From Xanthobacteraceae bacterium (GTDB taxonomy: Bacteria > Pseudomonadota > Alphaproteobacteria > Rhizobiales > Xanthobacteraceae): a stretch of DNA of 47,622 nucleotides. The stretch's first letter is position 1. Each line of letters opens with the position of its first letter. Below the pieces are notes generated by a model. The model was not told where the DNA came from. It worked only from the letters and a program-made list of their open reading frames with translations, and did no database searches. The stretch covers positions 1 to 47,622 of the forward strand of contig JARLJA010000201.1 in assembly GCA_031291445.1 (NCBI GenBank). The letters run 5' to 3'. Below are positions 42,095 through 47,622 of the stretch, piece by piece. Made by a program: the position numbers and the translations under genes.

Positions 42095-42697
42095 CTACCT
42101 GACGAACGAGAGGTAGGAGGCGAGGGCCTCGACCTCGTCGGCCGACAGCGAGCGCGCCACCACCGGCATCGGCGACGGCACGGCGCCGTGATAGCCCTGG
42201 TTCCACTGCTCCAGCCGCTGCTTCAGGTAGCTGTAGGACAGACCGCCGAGCCGCGGGATGTCCCTGATGCCCTGGGCGTTGGGACCATGGCAGGCGAGGC
42301 AGGCCGCGACATTGGCCTCCGGGATGCCCTGGCTGTAGATCGCCTGTCCGCGGCCCGCGAGGTCGCGATGGCCGTCATTGGCCGGCCGCGGCGGCAGCGC
42401 CGCGAAGTAATCGGCGAGATCGCGGATGGTCGAGTCCTTCAGCGCCGCGGTGGCATTCCACATGTACTGCTTCGATGCCGGGTTGTCGCGGCGGTGGGTG
42501 GCGAAGCCGTAGAGCTGGGTTTCGAGGTAGCGCGCCTGCTGGCCGGCGAGGCGCGGCGCCACCGTGTAGCCCTGCGCCGACGTGCCGTGGCACCAGGTGC
42601 AGTTGCGGATGCTGGCCGACATCGCGTCGCCGGCGTGGGCGGGCGCGGCCGCGAGCAGAACGGTCAGGGCCGCCAGGGTGAGGGCGATGCGCTTCAT
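42095..42697 (-). CDS. Diheme c4-type cytochrome c (diverged)
   Basis: A 200-residue periplasmic cytochrome with signal peptide (MKRIALTLAALTVLLAAAPA) and two c-type domains with heme motifs C-T-W-C-H and C-L-A-C-H, each followed by PRL.G and related loops and later Met candidates for the sixth ligand (KQYMWN, SPMPVV). The c4 family carries electrons in the periplasm. It is the last gene of the Cyc2-like operon, 59 bp after the previous one, and less similar to the other two c4 proteins of the window. Confidence 0.92.
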   Translation of the reverse strand: MKRIALTLAALTVLLAAAPAHAGDAMSASIRNCTWCHGTSAQGYTVAPRLAGQQARYLETQLYGFATHRRDNPASKQYMWNATAALKDSTIRDLADYFAALPPRPANDGHRDLAGRGQAIYSQGIPEANVAACLACHGPNAQGIRDIPRLGGLSYSYLKQRLEQWNQGYHGAVPSPMPVVARSLSADEVEALASYLSFVR

Positions 42698-42756
42698 GGT
42701 GGTGTGTTCCGCACTCTCTTCATGGCCGCGTGACCGGCTGGACTTTCCTGATGCGT

Positions 42757-43383
42757 CTACTTCAGCGTGCTGACATAGGCCGCCACGGCGGCGATCTGCT
42801 CATGGGTGAGGTTGTGCGTGGTCGGCACCATGATGGCGGAGATGTCCGGCCGGGCGCGGTCCTGGCCGCGTTCGCGCGTCCAGTTGGCGAGCTTGCTGGT
42901 CAGGTAGTCGTGGAGCTGGCCGGCGAGCCGCGGGATTTCGTCCTGGCCGTGGGCGTCGGCGCCGTGGCAGGCGGCGCAGGCCGGCACGTTGGACTCCGGG
43001 AGACCCTCGTCGAAGATGTGCTTGCCGAGGCCGAGCTGGCCACGCGGCGCGCCGCCGAGCGGCGGCGGGGTGAGGGCGTGGAAATGCTCCGCCAGCGCGC
43101 CGAACATCGACGGCGACAGCCCGTGGGCGACGTTGGCCATGATCGGATTGGTGCGGCGGCGCTCGACGAAGGCGCGCAGCTGGTTCTCGATGTATTTGGG
43201 CTGCTGCCCGGCGAGCCGCGGCATGGTGTAGTAGGCGCGGTAGCCCTGGCCCGCGGTGCCGTGGCAGGTCAGGCAGTATTCGAGCTTGGCGTGGAGGTCG
43301 TCGGCGGCGGCAGGCCACGCCGCGCCGAGCACCGTCGCCGTCATCGCGGTTCGCAGCATCGCCTTGAGGCCGAAGATGGTCAT
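42757..43383 (-). CDS. Diheme c4-type cytochrome c
   Basis: A 208-residue periplasmic cytochrome with signal peptide ending near AWPAAADD and two heme motifs, C-L-T-C-H and C-A-A-C-H. MPRLAGQQPKYIENQLRAF, RRTNPIMANVAHGLSP and IPRLAGQLHDYLTSKL carry the conserved c4 features with Met ligands. It is closely related to the divergent c4 gene at 46203 (same MPRLAGQQP, RRTNP, NVAH landmarks), pointing to duplication within the locus. It probably accepts electrons from the Cyc2-like protein. Confidence 0.93.
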   Translation of the reverse strand: MTIFGLKAMLRTAMTATVLGAAWPAAADDLHAKLEYCLTCHGTAGQGYRAYYTMPRLAGQQPKYIENQLRAFVERRRTNPIMANVAHGLSPSMFGALAEHFHALTPPPLGGAPRGQLGLGKHIFDEGLPESNVPACAACHGADAHGQDEIPRLAGQLHDYLTSKLANWTRERGQDRARPDISAIMVPTTHNLTHEQIAAVAAYVSTLK

Positions 43384-43426
43384 CGCACTGCTTTCCTGGT
43401 GACGCGCGTCGCGTCCGAGTCGTCGG

Positions 43427-44197
43427 TTACTGCCCAGCCCAGACGTGGAAGTTCACGCCGAGCTTCACCGTCTGCATGGTCTGCTTGATGGCGAGCGGAT
43501 TGCCGCCGGGAGCATTGGCGGCGTCGATCATGTTCACCGTGTGGGTGCCGAAATCGTAATAGTCGTATTCGAGTCGTGCCGACCAGTCCTGGGCGAACGC
43601 CCATTCGACGCCGGCGCCGGCGGTCCAGCCGACGCGGGTGTCGAGCCCCTCGGCGTCGAACGCCGTGCCGGTGTAGGAGCCGGTGATGCTGTACTTGTTG
43701 CTGGCGAACGCCACGCCGCCCTTGCCGTACAACAGCCAGTGATCGACCGCGTAGCCGAGCCGGCCGGTCACCGAGGTGACCAGGTCGGTCCTCACCGCGA
43801 TGGCTTCCATATCGCCGGGATTCTGCAAGGCGACATTGCTGGTGGCCTTGGTGGTGGCGCCCACGGCCGCGCCTTCGATGCCGGCGACCCAGCTCGGCGT
43901 GAACTGATAGTCGCAGCCGATCTGGCCGCCGATGGTGAAGCCGGTCGAATTGACGCCCGCCGTGGTGGTGCCGACCGTGCTGCCGGGCAGGATGCTCTCC
44001 TGCACGATCGCCACCGGATCGGTGAGGCTGGTGTTGCTCCACATGCCCCCAACCTGGCCGCCGGCATAGCAGCCGGTCCAGCTGAAGCGCTCCACGAACG
44101 GCGCCTTGACCGGATAGGGCGTCAGGTCGGCGGCGAGCGCCGGTCCCGCCACGGACAGTACGAGCCCCGCGACGGCGAACTGGATGAGCTTGGTCAT
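43427..44197 (-). CDS. Outer-membrane beta-barrel protein (Omp25-like)
   Basis: A 256-residue outer-membrane protein with signal peptide (FAVAGLVLSVAGPALA) and an eight-stranded-type barrel from SWTGCYAGGQVGGMWSNTSL to MQTVKLGVNFHVWAGQ. Second gene of the Cyc2-like operon, 24 bp after cyc2-like, so it probably sits in the outer membrane with it. It is a paralogue of the barrel at 27403. Whether it aids electron transfer or only structure is unknown. GGAG lies 8 nt upstream. Confidence 0.88.
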   Translation of the reverse strand: MTKLIQFAVAGLVLSVAGPALAADLTPYPVKAPFVERFSWTGCYAGGQVGGMWSNTSLTDPVAIVQESILPGSTVGTTTAGVNSTGFTIGGQIGCDYQFTPSWVAGIEGAAVGATTKATSNVALQNPGDMEAIAVRTDLVTSVTGRLGYAVDHWLLYGKGGVAFASNKYSITGSYTGTAFDAEGLDTRVGWTAGAGVEWAFAQDWSARLEYDYYDFGTHTVNMIDAANAPGGNPLAIKQTMQTVKLGVNFHVWAGQ

Positions 44198-44221
44198 GAC
44201 GTCATCTCCATGGGCGCGCGG

Positions 44222-45808
44222 CTACATCGCCAGCCAGGCGTGCAGGAACAGGGTGTTGTTGTCCTGGGCGCTGACCGTGGTGCCGTTGAAGCGTGTGTAA
44301 TAGGTGTATTGCAGCCCGATGCGGGCGTTGAACCAGGGCCAGCCCGGCGCCTTGCTGACGCCGAACGGGATATAGGCGAGTTCCGCGGTGAACCCGTCGC
44401 TGTTGGGTGCCAGTGCCGCGCCGTTGGTGTCGAAGTTGTAGAGGCCGGCATCGGCGGTGCCGGAGGTGTGGAAATACTGGCCGGTCAGCACCACGCGGTT
44501 GTCGCCGCCCATCGCCAGCGAGGCATAGAGGCGCATGCTGTCCAGGGTGTCGGTCGGATTGGACGGCGCCAGCCCCGGGTTGAAGCCGTTGAAGCTCGCG
44601 CCATAGTTCTGGAATTCGCGGATGAAGCTGCCGCGCAGCGTCAGCCAGTAGTTGTCGCCCTGGTACTGGTACTGGGTGTCGAAGCCGATATCGGTGAAGC
44701 GGTCGAACTGCGGGATGGTCGCTTGCGAGGCGAGCCCGGTCGGATCGGCCCACGGATGAACATCCATGGTCATGCCGAAGGTGCCGACCATCAGGGTATG
44801 GGGTCCCCAGTGCGGCTCCAGCGCGACGCGCCAGTAGGGTGCGTAGTTGAACAGACCGGCCGAGCCGACCGGGTCGGTGCCAAGGGTATTCTGCTGGCCG
44901 AAATTCAGCGTGCGATAGACGGTGGCTTCCAGATAGAGCAGGTCGTTGAGCATGGTATAGACGCCGACGCCGCCGACGCGGGCCGCGAACGCGCCCTCGA
45001 TCATGGTGCCGGCGGAGGGGCCGGTGTTGCCACCCAGCCCTGCGGGCACGGCGTACGGGAAGGCCCAGGCCGGCGTCGTGTTCCAGAGGTCCTGCACCGT
45101 GGGATTGTTGTTGGCGGTGATGCCGTAGATCACGTCGAGCGCGCCGATCCGCGCGGTGTTGGCGTAGCGGACGTCGGTGTTGTCCCAGGTCCAGGTATGG
45201 GCGAACGGATCGTTGCCGGCGGTGGGGCCCGGTGCGTTGTAGGTCACCTGGGCGAAGGCGCCGATGTTGTTGGTGATGGCGCCACCCCAGAAGAAACTGA
45301 TGGGCGACTCAACGACGTTGTCGTTCGGCTTGTAGGGATCGGTCGGCGCGGCTGCCGGCACCTGGGTGTGGGTGTAGCCGGTAATCGCCATCGCCGAGAT
45401 CGGCGGCACCCAGCCCCTTTCACCGCTGCCGACCGGGATCATCGGGCCGTTGCCGTCGATCCGCTGCTCGGCCGCGTAGGCGCGCAGCTGCCCGCCGGGA
45501 TCATTGGCGTCGCGCGACGGCGAGAACGGCGTGGTGCGGTAGAGTCCGCCGCCGGTGGTGTAGCCGAGCAGCTTGAAGCGGCGGCCGAACGGCGTCAGCC
45601 CGGGAAAGTCGGTGTGGCAGGTGCCGCACGGCTGGCCGGTCTGGCGCGCGAAGCTCGGCAGCGCGCGGGCGTCATCGGCAAGGCTCAGCCACGCCAGCGC
45701 GCCGAGCACGAGCGCGGCGGCGATCGAGGTGAGGGACAACCTGGACCGCGCCGCGCGGCGCGCGCAGGGTCGGAAAGATCGACACTCTTCGCTCCGCATG
45801 CGCGCCAT
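44222..45808 (-). CDS. Cyc2-like fused monoheme cytochrome c and outer-membrane porin
   Basis: A 528-residue protein with a signal peptide (SLTSIAAALVLGALAWLSLA) followed directly by LPSFARQTGQPCGTCHTDFP and GLTPFGRRFKLLGYT. This carries the single heme motif C-G-T-C-H (Cys61, Cys64, His65) in the context that marks Cyc2-type proteins. The remaining 440 residues alternate in long aromatic-girdled strands, as in a 16-stranded porin, and have no other Cys. Cyc2 homologues oxidise Fe(II) at the outer membrane. First gene of the operon. The ATG at 45808 has AAGGGG upstream; 45853 and 45799 are alternatives. Iron as substrate is inference. Confidence 0.85.
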   Translation of the reverse strand: MARMRSEECRSFRPCARRAARSRLSLTSIAAALVLGALAWLSLADDARALPSFARQTGQPCGTCHTDFPGLTPFGRRFKLLGYTTGGGLYRTTPFSPSRDANDPGGQLRAYAAEQRIDGNGPMIPVGSGERGWVPPISAMAITGYTHTQVPAAAPTDPYKPNDNVVESPISFFWGGAITNNIGAFAQVTYNAPGPTAGNDPFAHTWTWDNTDVRYANTARIGALDVIYGITANNNPTVQDLWNTTPAWAFPYAVPAGLGGNTGPSAGTMIEGAFAARVGGVGVYTMLNDLLYLEATVYRTLNFGQQNTLGTDPVGSAGLFNYAPYWRVALEPHWGPHTLMVGTFGMTMDVHPWADPTGLASQATIPQFDRFTDIGFDTQYQYQGDNYWLTLRGSFIREFQNYGASFNGFNPGLAPSNPTDTLDSMRLYASLAMGGDNRVVLTGQYFHTSGTADAGLYNFDTNGAALAPNSDGFTAELAYIPFGVSKAPGWPWFNARIGLQYTYYTRFNGTTVSAQDNNTLFLHAWLAM

Positions 45809-46202
45809 CCATCCCCTTCGCGGTCCCCGCGCGACAGCGCAGGGCCGATTCATTCAGTTCAACCTAATGTCTGCGAATCGGAGGATAGCCGCTGACGAGC
45901 GCATGCCAACCACGCGCTTGATCACGCGCGGCCTAAAGCCGTCTATTTCCGGTGTCTGAGATGTTTCAGCAACTAAATATGCAAGCGATTCGCAACTGAG
46001 TGGCCACGGTATGTCTGGTTGCTCAAACTGTGCCACACTCGTTCTGATTTTTGCAAACCCTTGATCGAATTCATCGAATGACCGCGCTGCCGGTGCCTCC
46101 CGTTTGCGACGAACGCATGGAATTCGGCGCGCCGCGCCAGATTGATCTGGATTCGTGCCGCGCGCCGTGTGTAGCTTTGCGCCGCAAACGGGAGGCTGGC
46201 CG
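45809..46202. promoter_or_regulatory. Divergent control region of the Cyc2-like locus
   Basis: About 390 bp separate the Cyc2-like operon from the divergent c4 gene. No gene is supported. It is AT-richer than its surroundings and has short inverted repeats (for example GAGTGGCCAC at about 46000 and GTGCCACACTC at 46030), but no FixK, EcfG or sigma-54 site that I can call. An imperfect TTGAT half site lies at 46142. Promoters for both directions must lie here. Confidence 0.5.
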
Positions 46203-46835
46203 ATGATTCCGAAATCCGTGCTGTGTGCTGCGGCGATCCTGCTTGTCGCCCCGATGTCCGCGCGTGCCGAAGACAAGGAGACGGTGTCACCGTCTGCGCT
46301 GCATGCCAAGATCGACTACTGCAAGACCTGCCACGGCGTTTCCGGCCAGGGCTACCGCGGTTCCGTGCCGATGCCGCGGCTCGCCGGCCAGCAGCCGGAC
46401 TACATCAAGAACCAGCTGCAGGCCTTCATCGAGCACCGCCGCACCAACCCGGTGATGAACAACGTCGCCCATGTGCTGAGCCCGCCGATGCTGCAGGGGC
46501 TGGCCGACCACTTCCAGAGCCTCAATCCCAAGCCGCTCGGCGGCGCGCCCCACGATCTGGTCGCGGCCGGCGAGAAGATCTACCGCGACGGCGTCGGTGA
46601 CAAGGTTCCGGCCTGCGCCTCCTGTCACGGCGCCGACGCAAAGGGCAACGGCGAATTTCCGCGGCTCGCCGGCCAGCTTCACGACTACGTCTTCCGCAAG
46701 CTGACCAATTGGGACAGGGAGCGCGGCCAGGACAAGAACAAGCCGGATACCTCGGCGATCATGGAACCCATCACGCATGATCTCACCGAAGCGCAGATCA
46801 AGGCGGTTGCCGCTTACCTCAGCTACGTCGAATAG
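46203..46835 (+). CDS. Diheme c4-type cytochrome c
   Basis: A 210-residue periplasmic cytochrome with signal peptide (VLCAAAILLVAPMSARA) and two heme motifs, C-K-T-C-H (40-44) and C-A-S-C-H (138-142). PMPRLAGQQPDYIKNQLQAF, RRTNPVMNNVAHVLSP and FPRLAGQLHDYVFRKL match the c4 gene at 42757 closely, so they are recent paralogues. GGAGG lies 7 nt before the ATG at 46203. It is divergent from the Cyc2-like operon and precedes the HiPIP gene by 139 bp. Confidence 0.94.
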   Translation: MIPKSVLCAAAILLVAPMSARAEDKETVSPSALHAKIDYCKTCHGVSGQGYRGSVPMPRLAGQQPDYIKNQLQAFIEHRRTNPVMNNVAHVLSPPMLQGLADHFQSLNPKPLGGAPHDLVAAGEKIYRDGVGDKVPACASCHGADAKGNGEFPRLAGQLHDYVFRKLTNWDRERGQDKNKPDTSAIMEPITHDLTEAQIKAVAAYLSYVE

Positions 46836-46898
46836 GGTGTGTATCGGCGGGGCTTGGCACGCTAGTCTCTCGCTCGGGACGTTCGTATCTACCGCTCT

Positions 46899-46912
46899 TT
46901 GCGCTTGATCAA
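46899..46912 (+). promoter_or_regulatory. FixK-type box upstream of HiPIP
   Basis: TTGCG-CTTG-ATCAA fits the rhizobial FixK2 consensus TTG(A/C)-N6-(T/G)CAA. It is centred 69.5 bp before the HiPIP start, the same distance as for the 35-residue gene at 3811, predicting a transcript start near 46947. Confidence 0.7.
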
Positions 46913-46974
46913 GGCGTCCGAGCCGCCCTCCGGCTATCGGCGGCTACCTTCAACCGCAGCAGGATGATGCGACC

Positions 46975-47235
46975 ATGACCGATTTCAACAAGCTTTCCCG
47001 CCGCCAGGTGCTGGGCGCCGCCGCCGGCGTCACCGTCGCCGGCGCGCTCGGTGCCGCGACCCCGGCCATGGCCGCCAAGGCGCCCCAGGCCGCGGTCAAG
47101 TATCAGCCCGAGCCGAAGGACGGCAAGAAGTGCGAGGATTGCGTCCTGTTCCAGGCGCCGTCGTCCTGCAAGAACGTCGACGGCGAAATCTCGCCGAACG
47201 GCTGGTGCATGATCTGGGCCAAGAAGCCGGCCTGA
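46975..47235 (+). CDS. High-potential iron-sulfur protein (HiPIP)
   Basis: An 86-residue precursor: Tat signal with SRRQVLGAAAG, cleavage near AMA-AKA, and a mature protein of about 53 residues with four Cys at 53, 56, 65 and 78 (KKCEDCVLF, SSCKNVDG, NGWCMIW) in the C-x2-C-x8-C-x12-C order that binds one [4Fe-4S] cluster. HiPIPs carry electrons in the periplasm to reaction centres or oxidases; Iro and PioC are HiPIPs in iron oxidation. A FixK-type box lies upstream. It is adjacent to c4 and Cyc2-like genes. Confidence 0.95.
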   Translation: MTDFNKLSRRQVLGAAAGVTVAGALGAATPAMAAKAPQAAVKYQPEPKDGKKCEDCVLFQAPSSCKNVDGEISPNGWCMIWAKKPA

Positions 47236-47263
47236 GTCTTTCCATCTTCGGTCTTTGCGACTG

Positions 47264-47299
47264 CGGCGCGCCGGATTCTTCGGCGCGCCGTTTGCGTTT
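47264..47299 (+). terminator. Probable terminator after HiPIP
   Basis: A perfect 10-bp stem CGGCGCGCCG/CGGCGCGCCG (47264-47273, 47281-47290) with a 7-nt loop is followed by TTTGCGTTT. The T-run is interrupted, so the terminator is moderate. Confidence 0.65.
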
Positions 47300-47374
47300 C
47301 GCGATGGCGCGGAGAATGCGGCGACGCGTGCGTTCGGTCCCCACGCTCCTCCGGTTTCTGCGTCATTGCCGGGC

Positions 47375-47515
47375 TTGACACTGCAAGTCGTGTTTACACG
47401 ACTTGCAGCACTAAGAAGCACGCAACGCGGCGAGAGCCGCGTTGCTATGCAATCCACTCTTCACTTCGCCGCGGATGCGCAAAAGAGTGGACCCGCGGGT
47501 CAAGCCCGCGGGTGA
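47375..47515. repeat. Multi-hairpin dispersed repeat, copy B
   Basis: Four consecutive inverted repeats: a 12-bp stem CTGCAAGTCGTG/CACGACTTGCAG (47381-47408), a 10-bp stem GCAACGCGGC/GCCGCGTTGC (47422-47445), TCCACTCTT paired with AAGAGTGGA (about 47454-47491), and CCCGCGGG twice (47492-47512). The block ATCCACTCTTCACTTCGC resembles the element at 3671-3690. No gene is supported from 47236 to the window end. Confidence 0.7.
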
Positions 47516-47622
47516 GTGCGTCCGTGAGCTCGATTGTCAGCACGGTGGGAGTCTGTGCCATGTGAAGTCATCGCAGATGTAGCCGAGAGCAACTGCGTCG
47601 TCGTGAGGCGGGGTGGGGAGCA

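Noticed and set aside
43445-45895. An 816-codon open frame on the plus strand, antisense to the Cyc2-like operon
   Set aside because: It lacks domains, has biased His/Arg/Gly/Val composition typical of antisense of high-GC genes, and overlaps well-supported genes.
46061-46079. TTGATCGAATTCATCGAA as an FNR box
   Set aside because: The half-site spacing and second half do not fit the 14-bp consensus.
46142-46155. TTGAT-CTGG-ATTCG as a FixK box for the c4 gene at 46203
   Set aside because: The second half site matches poorly, and a -41.5 placement would put the transcript start at the ribosome site.

Overview
The window reads as the chromosome of a high-GC alphaproteobacterium close to Bradyrhizobium/Rhodopseudomonas (Nitrobacteraceae). 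The clues are a perfect Irr (ICE) box in front of an mbfA-type iron exporter, FixK/FNR-type boxes, EcfG-type general-stress promoters, many small secreted or membrane proteins of kinds common in that family, and palindromic intergenic repeats. This placement is inference from gene content. No rRNA, tRNA, CRISPR array, intact transposase or replication origin was seen.

Layout. 0.2-3.6 kb: a hydroxyquinol catabolic operon (Dabb protein, maleylacetate reductase, hydroxyquinol dioxygenase) divergent from a LysR regulator. 3.8-9.7 kb: a FixK-box-linked 35-residue membrane protein, an HD-GYP phosphodiesterase, a Cache chemoreceptor with a C-terminal PilZ domain, a cupin, a patatin-like phospholipase and a small conserved protein. 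9.8-12.3 kb: a visibly lower-GC islet with a HigB-like toxin, a HigA-ImmA fusion, a translationally coupled third gene, and an intact DinJ-type antitoxin next to a truncated YafQ-type toxin; a perfect 10-bp inverted repeat lies upstream of the antitoxin. 12.4-18.7 kb: small proteins, a His-rich secreted protein with stress promoter and strong terminator, mbfA, cytochrome b561 and a DUF2189-like membrane protein. 18.9-23.6 kb: two arylsulfatases and a small secreted protein. 23.9-31.3 kb: envelope proteins, a GspN-like protein, a GT39-type glycosyltransferase, an Omp25-like barrel and a TPR-O-GlcNAc-transferase-like protein. 31.4-36.0 kb: small proteins, an EF-hand protein, ApbE with a DUF169 protein, and an MFS transporter. 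36.1-38.2 kb: a run of six very small genes, five with EcfG-type promoters. 38.3-42.1 kb: a hybrid histidine kinase with an ethylene-receptor-like membrane domain, then an HBM-type chemoreceptor.

The most interesting part is 42.1-47.2 kb. A four-gene minus-strand operon encodes a Cyc2-like fused monoheme cytochrome/outer-membrane porin, an eight-stranded-type outer-membrane barrel and two diheme c4-type cytochromes. Divergent from it are a third c4 cytochrome and a Tat-exported high-potential iron-sulfur protein (HiPIP). This resembles the Acidithiobacillus iron-oxidation set (Cyc2, Cyc1 of c4 type, and the HiPIP Iro), so I propose an outer-membrane-to-periplasm electron uptake module in a neutrophilic alphaproteobacterium. 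The HiPIP carries a FixK-type box, as do four other genes in the window, which suggests oxygen-responsive control. Function is inferred from sequence only.

Two regulatory sets cross the window: five FixK/FNR-like 14-bp boxes centred about 64-95 bp upstream of start codons, and six EcfG-like promoters (GGAAC-N17/18-GTT) in front of small envelope or membrane protein genes.
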